Assembly: GCA_947650285.1 (NCBI GenBank)
Contig: CANTFL010001475.1
Span: 310,001-374,000, forward strand
Length of the DNA stretch: 64,000 nt
Direction: 5' to 3'
Source: Hyaloperonospora brassicae
Taxonomy: Eukaryota > Oomycota > Peronosporomycetes > Peronosporales > Peronosporaceae
The notes beneath the pieces were generated by a model. It had not been told where the DNA came from. It did not search any database and saw nothing but the letters and a program-made list of their open reading frames with translations. The translations under genes were made by a program, and so were the position numbers. Positions 1-11,813 of the stretch are shown here, one piece after another. Positions within the stretch are counted from its first letter, which is position 1; each line of letters opens with the position of its first letter.

Positions 1-463
1 GTGCGTTTCGAGGCAATAGAGCAGCGATTTGGTTTCCATGACAGTGTCGGATGGTACACGTCACGTCTGCTGTTATACCAAGTGGCGCGAAGTGAGCTGG
101 TCGAATGTGCGACGCGGATACCTCAGACGGATTGACAATAGCTGCCTGTCTGAATGTACATTCTATCTCGAGCATGCAAGAAACGCCACGACGCGAGACG
201 TTCACATCCTCCACTGACTTGAGTGCCTGTGCCGGGTTTCAATCTATCCTCAATCCACGTTTTCGACCGACTACTTGCACCATAATCTCAGCCGACTGTT
301 GGGGATCCGACCAACCAAAGCAGTCAACAACATGCTTTCATCCATCAAGTAACTACTTCCAACGCTGGACTCCGACCCCCCTCGTCGCCCGTGTATTCGT
401 ATAGCGGTAAATTAACGTACGCAGCATAAAGGCAAAACAAACCACTATCCGAAAGCACTACCA
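1..463. other. Intergenic, no gene recognised
   Basis: Downstream flank of the minus-strand PH-domain gene. The open frames here are short, have no recognisable motif and look like chance frames. It probably contains the 3' UTR of the neighbouring gene, but no terminator or poly(A) signal was assigned. Confidence 0.5.
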
Positions 464-3400
464 CTACATCACGGTGCAGCATGGAGCACAGCCAGTGATC
501 GGAGCTCCTCCGCCAGCTATCTTTTCCTCCAAACGTTGGATCCGCTCGTCTTCGGCACGTAATTTGCGGTAGTAGTCTGCATCGGCAGTACTTAGTCCCA
601 TGTCTTCTTTCTCCTCATCTTCTTCGTCAAAGGTCAACTCACCCTTGAACGAGCGGGATGTGTTCGTCACGTCGTTGTTGCGAGCTTCCAGCAGCGTTGC
701 TTTTCCTTCTATATCGCATAGTCGCATGAACGTATCATTGCTGATTGCATCATTGAGGTAATCGCTCGGGTTGAATCGACTGAGTCGCCTTGTATCCCTT
801 ACACTATCGCCTTCTTCGTCAGAGTCGACCACGTCAGTGATCTCGCCGACGTCGGCTGTTTCGCTGCCGGAAAAACGGACTTTCGAAAACACTTGATACC
901 AGGCATTCATCGTCGCTTCACTCGCAGCAGTCACGCGCATTGTCTTGCCGCTACGGAACTCGATCACTAGAGTGTGAGGCCTAGAGCTGTCCTGGCAAGC
1001 ACCTTTCACCATACCATGCCCGCGTGCTGCGCCTCCGATCTCGGTGTAGTAGATTAAAGCACTGTTCTTTAACGTGAAGAAACGCTTCTTCCAAGTCTTG
1101 AATCGTTGACCCTCCTTCAGCAACCAACCACTGTGAGTGATCACCTCCTCACTTGGTGCATTTTCCATAAAATCATTCATCGATAGCGCCGTCGATACTG
1201 TCGACCTCCTGTCGTGTAATTTCGAGGCAGCTCTTTGAATCGCACTGAGCCATCGATCGGACTCGTCGTTTGTGTCAGCCTGGAGTATTAGCTTTCGACC
1301 ACCAATCGTAGATACTATCAGTCCATTAGACACGGACGGGTGCACAGCAACACCGACAACATTTACAGAGCGCAAAAGAGAACCCTTTTCACACTTGTAG
1401 TAGCTCAGCTTTGCTCCATACAATGTAAAGTATCGCCGTTTCCAGCTCTTGACATTCCCTCCCTCCTTCCTTAGCCATCCCACACAGCCAAGTGCTTTAT
1501 CCAAGGAGATGGGAGACACTTCGCTTACTTGAGGAACAATCTCAGCCTCATCAATTTCGTCACATTGATCAGAAGACGACGCGCTAAGTGCGTCGTACTC
1601 GGGCTGGTTATGCATAGCTGCAATCCACGCGGAAGCTCCTCCACCGTCACGTAGACTAACTTCGTACTCAGAGATGTCATCGGCGGTGAACTCCACACCC
1701 GCGTCATTCACGTTTTCATTCACTTCTACGTCATTGTCGAATTCTTCGCCAATAACAGCTAAGCCATTACTCTGCGATAAAAAGGACTCGGCCAGATTGG
1801 ACGCCTTCCGAAGCACATCGAGCCATTTCGCAAATGCTTCTTGAGTTGGCGCCACGACATGCAGCAGTCGACCATTCTGAAATCGAATGTTGAGACAAAA
1901 TGGACGAAGGTCTCCCACGTCTATCTCAAACACGACACCAGAGCCCAACACCTCACTACCGGCAGCTGCAGAATACGAGAGACGACTCCTCTCGAGCACG
2001 AAATACCGCCGTTTCCAGGTTTTAAAATTTTGCCCTTTCTTCAACAGCCACCCGCGGAAACTGTTGTCGTCGAAGAACTCCTCTGCTTCTTGATCGAGGA
2101 CTGCTTGGCTCTTTGCTGTTTCTTCTGCAAAGTCCCATACGGCATTGCAGAAAGCAGCATACCACGCAGTGGTGTCAGCTTTTGTTTCGCCGTAAACGTT
2201 AAGTGTGCGCCCGTCGTCAAATCGAACACAAATGGACCCTGCTGGCTCGATATTATGAGCGACGCTGGCCACATTTCCAAGCTTCTCAGACATCCCGTTC
2301 ATGTGCTCGTGTTGGACGAGAGTATTGTCGCTGAGCACAAAGTACCGCAACATCCACGACGCCGAACCGCTGCCTTGCCCATACAACCACCCCCGCTTCA
2401 CGTGATTACGACCTGCAGCACTCAGTGTCCTAGGTTTTGCCTCCAGCCCATCATTGCCGTTACGCATGGATACGTTTCTTGGAAAAGGCGGCAGCTGCAT
2501 CTTACTCGATCGACGCTTTCTCGCCAATGGAGACAACGATCGAGAACCTCCTGCAGTCCGCGGTTTTCCTACTGCGTCACACAGTGCGCGCATCCACTCG
2601 TCCAGCTCTCGAGTTGGCTCAACACGGATGCAAATCGTGTCTCTGTCACGAGGTGACTTTTCCGAGCCGAACTCAATCACAAGTGCATTCGAGTACCTCC
2701 TGCTGTAGCGAACACTTGTCACGCGCACTTCCGCCGACAACTGCTCCAGGGGACCCTTGCGGTACTCGAGCATCCCGTTTGCCAACGACATGTACCGTTT
2801 CTTCCACACTTTACTGCGCTGTCCAAGCTTCTCGACCCAGCCTTCACACACGGCAGTCGAGTCGATTTGACCCACACGCTCTGTATCGTCCATCGTCCCA
2901 TTGTCTTGGCGTCCTGCTTGTTCCATCAGCACCGACGGCAAACCCAGCGCCGCTGCGAGCGCGCGGTCCCAGTCTTCAATCTCTTTTCTCGACTCGGCGG
3001 CCACGTAAATCACTTTTCCTCGCTGCGCAATCAGTCGCAACGACAACGACCTGCTCGCGTCTGCTTCGACCTTTACGACCGTCTGGAAATCCACCAGCGC
3101 CGCCTTCGGAGCGGCATAAAACTCGATCGTCCGTCCACGCAGCACCACGTAGCAGCGCTGCCAATACGACATGGACGGCAACAACGACGACGACGATGGC
3201 GGCGGCAGGCCGTCTGTCTTTTGTAGCCATCCTTGCTTGTCAATCGAGCTGTCGAGCTGTTCGTGGCTCGTGGCCCGTCGGAAACTCGTCTCCTGTTCGC
3301 CAATCGCTTCTTTGATCTTGCGCAACAGCACGCGGCTCTCTTCAATGTTTGCAGTGGTCATCGTCAACTCTTTCTTTCGATCGGCTCCATAAATTAATAA

Positions 3401-3622
3401 TCCATTCTTCCGGTCGGGCGAGTACGCCACGTTCACGACCTTCAGACGCCCTCGCTCGTCCACGCCCTCGCCGCTGCCGTCGCTCTTGGCGCCCGCGTAG
3501 TAGACCAGCTCCCGGCCGCGGAGCACAAAGTACCGGTTCTTCCACGACCGCACTTTGCTGCCCCGCTTCGCGCCCCAGCCGCAGTAGTCGGGGGCGCTGC
3601 ACGGCATGATAAAGTCACGCAA
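464..3622 (-). CDS. Seven-PH-domain protein with C-terminal CaaX box
   Basis: A single uninterrupted frame of 1052 residues. Seven pleckstrin-homology repeats are visible from the recurring GWL-x-K ... W-K-x-R-Y-F-x-L opening and a closing W in the C-terminal helix, at roughly residues 14-108, 129-227, 259-352, 408-495, 522-608, 712-802 and 830-915. Linkers are acidic or Ser-rich. The C-terminus (about 1000-1040) is charged and probably helical, then ends CAPCCTVM. CTVM fits a CaaX prenylation box (Met at X favours farnesyl) and the upstream cysteines could be palmitoylated. PH domains bind phosphoinositides or proteins, so a membrane-attached scaffold is likely; no catalytic domain is present. 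The first Met is used; a second at residue 6 is also possible. Host gene, no intron seen. The specific partner is unknown. Confidence 0.88.
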   Translation of the reverse strand: MRDFIMPCSAPDYCGWGAKRGSKVRSWKNRYFVLRGRELVYYAGAKSDGSGEGVDERGRLKVVNVAYSPDRKNGLLIYGADRKKELTMTTANIEESRVLLRKIKEAIGEQETSFRRATSHEQLDSSIDKQGWLQKTDGLPPPSSSSLLPSMSYWQRCYVVLRGRTIEFYAAPKAALVDFQTVVKVEADASRSLSLRLIAQRGKVIYVAAESRKEIEDWDRALAAALGLPSVLMEQAGRQDNGTMDDTERVGQIDSTAVCEGWVEKLGQRSKVWKKRYMSLANGMLEYRKGPLEQLSAEVRVTSVRYSRRYSNALVIEFGSEKSPRDRDTICIRVEPTRELDEWMRALCDAVGKPRTAGGSRSLSPLARKRRSSKMQLPPFPRNVSMRNGNDGLEAKPRTLSAAGRNHVKRGWLYGQGSGSASWMLRYFVLSDNTLVQHEHMNGMSEKLGNVASVAHNIEPAGSICVRFDDGRTLNVYGETKADTTAWYAAFCNAVWDFAEETAKSQAVLDQEAEEFFDDNSFRGWLLKKGQNFKTWKRRYFVLERSRLSYSAAAGSEVLGSGVVFEIDVGDLRPFCLNIRFQNGRLLHVVAPTQEAFAKWLDVLRKASNLAESFLSQSNGLAVIGEEFDNDVEVNENVNDAGVEFTADDISEYEVSLRDGGGASAWIAAMHNQPEYDALSASSSDQCDEIDEAEIVPQVSEVSPISLDKALGCVGWLRKEGGNVKSWKRRYFTLYGAKLSYYKCEKGSLLRSVNVVGVAVHPSVSNGLIVSTIGGRKLILQADTNDESDRWLSAIQRAASKLHDRRSTVSTALSMNDFMENAPSEEVITHSGWLLKEGQRFKTWKKRFFTLKNSALIYYTEIGGAARGHGMVKGACQDSSRPHTLVIEFRSGKTMRVTAASEATMNAWYQVFSKVRFSGSETADVGEITDVVDSDEEGDSVRDTRRLSRFNPSDYLNDAISNDTFMRLCDIEGKATLLEARNNDVTNTSRSFKGELTFDEEDEEKEDMGLSTADADYYRKLRAEDERIQRLEEKIAGGGAPITGCAPCCTVM

Positions 3623-5604
3623 ACGACGGTCTACTTGTCATAGAGTGTGGCGATTGTTTTAGTTGAGACTGGCTATTGTTTGATTCATGTTATGGTAGTG
3701 GCAGCTGGTGGATGCTGTATCGAAGCAGGGTAAGGATCCAAGTAGCCGTATAGAAACGCGGGATAGAACGTGACTGCGGATTTGCAGTGGAGCCCGCCCG
3801 CCCGCCCTATCGACATTCATGCAGTGGATGGGGCAGAAAACACAGAAAACACAGGTTACCGGCCCCGCCATTCCAATTCAAAGCGTCACGTTGTAACAAC
3901 GAGCGACACCGCCAGCTGCTCACTGGGTACGTGTCCCACAACGCTGTGCCCAATTTGCTGCACACAGTGTGGCAAACACCGTTTACATACTCGGGCCTCT
4001 ATTATGTGTCGTGTTTGCGACGTTCGTGCTGACAAACACCTGATCCACTGCATTCTTTTGCCACGGGCTTCCATGCCCTCCTGCACTGGCGGTCACGACC
4101 GTTGCGTTTGTAGTCGGGGCTACACATGACTCGACATGCAAAGATACGGAGAAAAGCCGACTTGGCGAAGTGGGTAGTTGAGTGCCATGTGTGAATATTG
4201 TTGCACACGTGAGACACGTGAACAACAGCATCGGCACGTACAATGAAAGGGATACGTACGTACGTAGGAATGAACCGCTTATGTCGTTGACGTCGCGAGC
4301 TGTCAATGCTCTTTGTTTTCAGTCAGCTCAACGCAACCAGGTGCAAAAACAGTCGCGTCGCGAGAAGCTGTACTTATCGCTACAGACCTTACGAATCCAC
4401 AGTCTCCTGTACCTATAGCTGGATCGACTCGAATCAACAGTTTCTGGAGACGCTCCCAAATGTACGTCGGGTCACAACGATTGTCAGTTCAACGATAGAG
4501 CGCATAAGCGATCGATACAGTAGACGCAACGCTCTCGAGCTTTGTGCCAGCGCATAATAGGAAGTTGCGGGCGAAAGCGCAATGCACTCCCGATAAGAAG
4601 CCACGGTTGCACGAGTAGGACATGAAGCAGCCGCGGGTTCTGAAGCATCGCAGGTGCGAGGGAAGTGAGTGCGCGAGAAAAAGAGACGCGGTGTAACCAG
4701 AGCTGTGCACGCTGCAAGACATTGGAAGAGGAGGCAACTACGACTTTGCTGCAATGATCGAAATTCGATGAACGCAGATCGATCCGCTCGTGTTCTGCGT
4801 GTCACTTCTCCCAACGTCCTATGCGCGACGACAAGCGAAACTTTGTCGCGGGTCGATGTTGACGGCCAATGGACGTGATACCATTGGCTTGACACCGTCA
4901 CTTGGACGCCGTTTTGCAAAACGTAACATGTCATTACAGAACATCTGCCGTCACAAAGTAAGCCGTCAACGAGCGATTATCGTGGGCGTGCGGTCTTGTA
5001 CAGAGGTCTGACATCCAGTGGAACAGTCGTGAACACTGACTGACCTTATCGCTTGGAGGCAGAACTCGATACGTGACAAGTCAGCGGTCCAGTGTGCTCG
5101 ACGATAAGGCGGTGGGATCGATAAAGCATTCGTCACGATACATGACGACGCTAGAATACTGCAATGTGGAGACGTAGATGGCTGCGTGTACTGTACTTGG
5201 TACCACTTGACTCGACGATAGAGTGGGAAGGAGCAATAACGACGGGTCTTGCACTTGAGAACCCTAATCGAACCGCAACGTGACGATTGACCGGCGCTAT
5301 TTGTTTCGCATACACCATCTCGTGAGATCTTTTGAGGAAGAAACTGCCCAAAAACCAGACAGCTCTTGTCATTTTTCTTGTAGAAGCTGCCAACCAGTCT
5401 AAAGTGAGGCAAACTGCGACGTACAAGTTCACAATTGTGGCATGCAAAGCACTCATGAGCTTCGTTTCTTAAGTTATTGCATCGAAAACAAGGATAAATC
5501 GGTCGAGATTCAGGTGCTTGCGTATCGAACAGGTGGACACGACGTGAAGCACTCAATGCGGATACATTGTATTTGCCCAATTCCTACCTCTACGCCTCTG
5601 CGGT
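3623..5604. other. Intergenic, about 2 kb, no gene recognised
   Basis: Lies between the start of the PH-domain gene and the stop of the PX-like gene. It should contain the PH gene promoter on its left side and the PX-like 3' UTR on its right. Frames of 160-200 codons exist on the minus strand (4434-4934, 4966-5580), but they lack domains, low-complexity periodicity or splice support. I treat them as non-coding or decayed. Confidence 0.5.
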
Positions 5605-7256
5605 CTAATATTTGCGCTCCAACCAGTAGCTAAGCGCGCCAACAAGAATGTCGTAGCTCACAGCAATTGCCATGTACAGGACTACATCGCTGCCGCCACT
5701 CACATTCAGACGCTGCAGGTACTTGTAGCGTTCACACGGGACGCTCAGCGTGCTGCTGCATACTGAAGCAGGCGCTCGACCGGACACTTCGCTCATCGTC
5801 ATGTAATGGAAGTTCGGGTCCCCTTGCGGCGATTTCGGCTGCTGGATCGAGATCGACGTCGTGACTTTGCCCTGCGAGATGACCTCCGACATGAGCAGAC
5901 AGCGGTAGCCCTGGCGCTTTGATTTCTTCACAAAACATACATTCTCCTGCCGTAGACCGCCATGCTGCACGTCGGGCACCATGCGCTTTATTGCAACCAT
6001 GTGGTGCACGTCTCCGGCATATTTCGTCAGCGACAGCGTGAAGATCTCGCCGTAGTCCATGTGGCGCAACGACCATTGCTTGCGAGACGTCCGCACGATC
6101 TCGAAGAGTTTGCGACGACCAAAGCCGTACACAATGCACTGCTTGAGGCCATGCATGGGGCGAAACATGCGCTTGTCCAGAATGTAGATCGTGTCCGAGT
6201 AGTAGGAAAGCACACTACGAGACCTCATGAGCGTCTCACTCGCCACGGTAGAATGACGAATCTGCTTTGCTGTCTGTGCCTGCTGATGGAAGAAATCGCC
6301 GTATCGCTTGACAGATGCGTAGTACGCGTTGCACATACACGGTGTACCGGACACTAGTGTCTCGTCGTGCGACTCCAATAGCTTCTCAAGCTCACGCGAC
6401 AACATAGAGCCCTTCGTTGCTCCGACAAGATCCTGATACGTCGAGTTCATGAGCAAAGTGTCCATGTCCGAAATAGCGTCCAGGACGTCCCGTACTTCCG
6501 TAGACATCTTAACAGGCGACGTGCACATCCGCTTGAGCAGCCCGAGAATGCCGCCTTTCAGACAGTTTGTCTCAACAAACTGCAACTGGTCTGCACACGC
6601 CTTGTCTCGTGACAGCTTCCTGAATATCTTCAGTGTCTTCGACGGTGAGCACACAAACGTCTGGTGCGTACGTCCGAGCGCGATTTCGTACTGAAACACA
6701 TTGTTTCCAGACCTGTTGTCCAGTCCATTTCCAGCTTGGCATGGCCGTATGTCGACGCGATGGCACGGGATCTGCTCGGCTGCTCAGCAATGACAACACA
6801 AGGGGTGACACTCCATACACCTTAGCAGCTACGACAATCCACGACTCACGCACCGACAAGGACTGGCTTGGGGTCATGCAATGCACACACATACGTCGGT
6901 ATCACATCACTCTTCCCCTCTGCATCGTCGACGTCGTCGTCTTCCTCGTCCTCTGCTTGACCAACTTCCCTCTCGTCCTCAATACCCACGTCGGAGTCGG
7001 CCCGCGTCGACACGTCGTCTTCCTCTGTCCGCAGCGACCCCCCGTTCCCCGTCTCCGAGCTGTGGTCGGTCTCCGTCCTCGACACATTACACTCAGCTTC
7101 GTGGTCGGCCTCGTGCTTTGCTGTCGTCTCCAACTGAGCTCTTCGCTTGACAGCTGCGGCCCACTTCCGGGCCAGGAGGTCACTGGCAGGACAGGTGCCC
7201 CAACTGCTGCTACATGACGCAGTGGGCGTTAGGGTTATGTACAGGTCCGTGGCCAT
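5605..7256 (-). CDS. Two-exon PX-like hypothetical protein
   Basis: Proposed model: exon 1 7256-6854, intron 6853-6780 (74 bp, GTGCGT donor, GAGCAG acceptor), exon 2 6779-5605, giving about 525 residues. The junction is phase-consistent and bypasses the stop codons on both sides. The N-terminus is followed by a long acidic, low-complexity stretch (about residues 40-120). After it, about 140-260, comes a segment with the feel of a PX fold: basic and aromatic strands, then a helix ending near LLKRMCTSPVKMSTEVRDVL. This is a weak family call. The remainder is unrecognised and ends with a hydrophobic stretch followed by ERKY. If PX is right, the protein would bind phosphoinositides on endomembranes. 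Its upstream region is separated from older flanking DNA by the LINE insertion at 7602. Confidence 0.68.
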
Positions 7257-7601
7257 TGTCAAAGGGGCCACTGGCGCGAGAGGGCGCGGGAATAGCACTC
7301 TATGGACAAAGCGACTGCTGCTGCTGCTGCCGTCGTCGTCTCCTCTGACACACACACACACACAAACACGTCGCGAAGCTCAGCGGGTAAGTGGACCCCT
7401 AGCGCGAGGCGTGCGACAAGAGGCCGCTCAATCGCAGGATGGGAGCTCGGCGAGCCGGACGTTACCTGATCTTTTTGGCTGGGGACAAGAGCGGGGCGAA
7501 GACGCAGGAGCGAGCGCTTGTCTGCTTGAAGCTCAGCAGCACTTTGGGGTGCCGATGCACGTGCAAAAACAACGCACACGCGCACACACACACACAGTTG
7601 A
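7257..7601. promoter_or_regulatory. 5' flank of PX-like gene with CA and CT microsatellites
   Basis: The only proximal upstream sequence left to the PX-like gene before the LINE. It has two (CA)n runs (about 7341-7358 and 7584-7597). The left 16-bp target-site copy of the LINE ends at 7601. No core promoter motif is assigned with confidence. Confidence 0.4.
7586..7601. repeat. LINE target-site duplication, left copy
   Basis: ACACACACACAGTTGA, repeated at 11814-11829. The match includes six non-repetitive bases (AGTTGA) beyond the CA run, which makes chance less likely. Confidence 0.6.
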
Positions 7602-10600
7602 GAGAGAGAGAACAGATTGTCTATTTACTGGTTAGTGCAAGATCTCTGGTAGGTTGTTAACCACACTAGCAACGCTGGAGGGTCCAGGCATTGCCTACGG
7701 CTGGCAGCCTGGCTATGAAAGCCGGGCTGCCCTCTCGGTTCTGATATAAATATGTCGTAACATGCAGAAAGTTGGGCGCCACGCACGGCCGTGTCAGCCC
7801 TGCAATGGAGACGTTTGATGAGCGCCCGCAATTGAAGCTGAATCCTCCCCCAAATCATGGCTTCACTGGCTTGCATCGGGATTTTCGCATTGTGAAAAAC
7901 TCTGTCCACGCGGTGTTGCCAGAGCATTGTGATGATGACGGTCCCTGCGACCTCCCAGATCGTCCTCCAGGCCGTGGCGAATTGATCGATGTCGTCTGGG
8001 TATCTGACTAACAGCATTGCCGTGACCTGCGGCGAAATGCGTGGTACTCTACAGTTTGCGCAGTGCTCGAGCCAATCCAGTATATGGTGAGGCTTATGAG
8101 GTGTGCTCTCCCAATGACTGATGAGCCGTGCCCAGATTGCCTGTGCACGGGTACATTCCCAAAAGAGATGCTCCTGGGTCTCCTTCTGTCCGACACATTC
8201 TCGATACGTGCAAGACCCGTCCGGAGGCCGGTCCTGATACCAAAAGTTTAGCTGACCGGTAGCGTGGCGGTATCGTGTCCATAGCTGATATTCCGTCACC
8301 GCGTGTCCGTGACCCCATAGATGAGCCGGCGAGACATCGAGAGCTGCGCGTTGCCAACGGTTATGCTGGCTCTTGGTGCCCAGTCTATCAATGACCTGCT
8401 TCAGCGGTGTCGCAAGACACCGCTTAGCCGACTTGAAAGCTTGCCGTTTCAGGAACGAGAAGACGTGATGATTGGGAACCGTTAGCGGAGCGGACCATGG
8501 AAAGCGGTGGACCTGTGGGTTGAAAAAAAAGACGACCCCATTTCGGATGAGCCTGCATTCCGCGAGTTGGGTGATTTCCTGCGTTTTTCCTTGGACCCGC
8601 GGCGGTTCCCCGTCGAAAACCCATGAAATGCCATTCTGGCATTGAATGAGCTCCCAACGCTGAGGGTGAATAGAATTGTCCGAGCCAGAAGTGCCCCGAA
8701 CCCTACCCGGCCCGACCGGCACCCAAGTGATGGCTTGTGTGAAAGGGGGCTGATGCCTTAGCCGGAGTGGGGCCGGGGCCCCCACCGGATTTCCTACATC
8801 AAGTGACGGCGACGAGAGTAAGACGATGATCGCCCATTCTCGAAGTTTGGCATGGGAATGGCGGGGGGCGAGGAGGTCCGGGCAAATGCCGCCGAAGACA
8901 TATTCCTGGGGTCCTGTCCGCTGGATATGGAGTTGTTCAAAGGAGATATCGCCGATCCTGTCATACTTGGACCGGGACAACGCCGATGCCTGTGGGGTGA
9001 GAACCCAAGGGTTTCCACTCCACCGGAAAGTCAGCCAGAAGTCTTCGATCCCCTGGGGCCAAAACTCTACTGACTGAGGCCGACTGGGAAGGGGTTCAGA
9101 GAGATGCAGCACCCAGTCGTTTTCTTCCCACCAGCTCGTCGATGATGATCGAAGGGTCGGTAGATGGTCCTGTACCCGTGCGAGAATATCATCCGTTTGC
9201 GCGGGTGTCGGCGTCAATGTGCATCCGAGCTCATAAAGTACATCCAGATACCGCTCTGAAGACGGCGATACAATGTGTCGCACGCTCGGTCGATGCGGAC
9301 TGATGGCCGGGATGTGTGCACCATGCGTAACCCAGGACACCCACGCTGAGTGATAACCATCCTCTGGCCGAGTAAGTGCCAGTAGCGCGTGTTTTACCCG
9401 CTGGGTTTTGATGGCGACGGGGACCGAAACGAGGCCGATTCCGCCTGCCTTACGGGGAGCGTAAAGGAGGCCTGGAGCGACTTTGTGTCTCCCGGGTTCA
9501 ATCCTGTTGGACGTCTTCCAGAGGAACTGTTTGTAGAGATGATCCAGCTGTTTGAGCGCCCAACCGGGGGGCTCGAAGACCGCTGCCGTGAACAAAATCC
9601 CGGGTAGAACTATCGCATTGAGTATAAGAACTCGGTGCTCGAGGGTCGTCGAAACTCGCGTTGCAGTGAGGAGGCGACGCTGTGCATTTTTGATGCGGAG
9701 AGCCCAGTTAATGTTGCGTAACTTTCCTGTACCCACTTGATAGCCGAGATACCTCGTAGTTGTTGACGGAGCCACCACTGCGATTCCCTGATACGTAGGT
9801 TGCCGGATAGCCGTGTTTAAAAATATGAGGTGGCTTTTTGTCGGTTGCACCTGCAACCCCGAAAGCCGCCCAAACTCCATAATGATGTCCATAGCCGGTC
9901 GTAGTAGACTGGCTTCTTGTAGAAACAGGGTTGAGTCGTCGACAAACCCCGAAAATATATGGGGCTGTGTGTGTACTCCTGGAAGTGTGAGCCCGTGAAG
10001 TTGGGGCGACGTTTGTATTGCAACGGCCAGCACCTCGACTACCACCAGGAAAAGAAGAGGAGCGAGGGGACAGCCCTGCCGAATGCCAGACCGAACCGGC
10101 CGAATTGATGAAAGCTCACCGTTGACCGAAAAACGTGCCGTCGTGTTGGTATGTAGCCTCTGAATGAGCGCTAGAAAGTTCTCGGCAAACCCGAATAGCC
10201 GGAGCGCCTCTACTATGAAGTCGCGGTCGACCGTATCATAGGCCTTCCGAAAATCTAGTAAGACAACGACGCGGCTGGCGTCGGCGTCCAAAGTACACTC
10301 CTCACGTGCACTTTGGAGGTGAGCAAGCATCATTGAGACCGTCTTTTGCATTTGTCGTCCGTGAACAAAGCCTTGTTGAGAAGAACCGATGACATGTGGC
10401 AGACACTGCTGCATACGCGTCGCCAAGACCTTCGCAATTACCTTGTACCCCGTTTGCAACAGAGAGATCGGTCGATAGTCCATGGCGTCGTCGGAATCTC
10501 CTTTCTTACGTAGCGGGATGATGAGCGCCTCCATAAACGACTTGGGTGGTTGCGCACCTTGGATGATCTCGTTAGCTATCTCCACTAACGGCGGTACCAA

Positions 10601-11813
10601 CAGCGACTGAAGATCCTTGTAAAAATCGTTCCCTAAGCCGTCGGTGCCGGGGGCTTTATGCCTACTGAGGGCTCGGATTGCGAGTACCACCTCTGCCTCC
10701 GTTATATCTGCCGTCAGGGCTCGGTTTTCGGCGGTGGTGACTATGCGGTCAGAGGGGAGAGCGACAAAATGCCGCAGAGCCGTACGCAGTTCTGCGACTG
10801 GGACTATACGGTGGCTCTGCCCCAGCACATGATCCCATTCAGAACTGAACTTGTCGGCGACGCTACAACCTACTAGGAATGGATCACCGTGGAGTCTCCT
10901 GATGGCTGTAACACGTTGGTCACGCTCCCAGTCCGACACCCGTTTAAACTTCGCGCGAAGTTTCTCCGTTGTACGTTGGAGAACCAAGCCAACCCGACAG
11001 ATGTGAGCTTCCTGTTGATCCTCGGTTTGGGCGTGGTGCCAAGCCTGTCGGGTAAGCAGTGGCCGTCGTGATCGCCGTCTCAGCCTGTCGATGTACCGTG
11101 TCCGCCGTTGCCTTAGCCTGCGGGCGGTGGTTGTGATCCCCCGTCGGACGCGGCGAACGCCGTGATCCCAGGTCAAGACCGTGGATAACTCAGTAATGCC
11201 GCCGTTTGTGAGGCAATCGATGAGTTCAGCGACGGCGCCGGCCGGGTTCGCACAACGTATGGGGTACGCAACTTTACCGGGATGGCGATGCCTGTTCCGT
11301 TGCCCAGCCGAGATATGCAAGGTGACTTGCTGGTGATCAGAAGCCGATGGTGGAAGAATAGTTTCTAACCATTGCACTCGGTCCCCCCATGTGTGGGGTA
11401 CGTAAAAACGATCAAGTCTGCTGGCTGCTGACCCCGCCCAATACGTGAAGTGGGTAGATGGCTCCCACTCCAGGGCATCGTCCGGGTGAGGAACCAAATC
11501 CAGCGCATCAACTAGCTGACAAATGTCAGCGAGCAAATCCAAAGCTGGGCTTTCAGTGCGACTAGCCGAGCGTAACCCCAGCCGGTCGAGCGAGGGATGT
11601 TGGACACAATTAAAATCCCCGGTTAGAATGACTGGGGCAACGGACCGCTGCACCGCTTTCAGACCCTCGAAAAACAATTCCCTTGCCGACCGTTCGTTTG
11701 GTGCATAAATGTTAACGAGCAAGAAGTCGTCCTGGACAGATAACGCAATTTGTCTCGGCGTGGTCAGGAGGCCAGGCCATGGTTGTGCCGACTGGGCCAT
11801 GGCCGGTGTCAGA
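7602..11813 (-). mobile_element. 5'-truncated non-LTR retrotransposon (LINE)
   Basis: About 4.2 kb between two 16-bp direct repeats. On the minus strand the 5' end falls inside the endonuclease domain, so the copy is 5' truncated, as expected of target-primed reverse transcription. The 3' end follows the ORF stop by only about 23 bp and finishes in a (CT)n tail rather than poly(A). It sits about 345 bp upstream of the PX-like start codon. Confidence 0.75.

Noticed and set aside
4434..5580. Two minus-strand frames of 166 and 204 codons
   Set aside because: No domain, no splice-consistent neighbours, irregular composition; probably chance frames in intergenic DNA.
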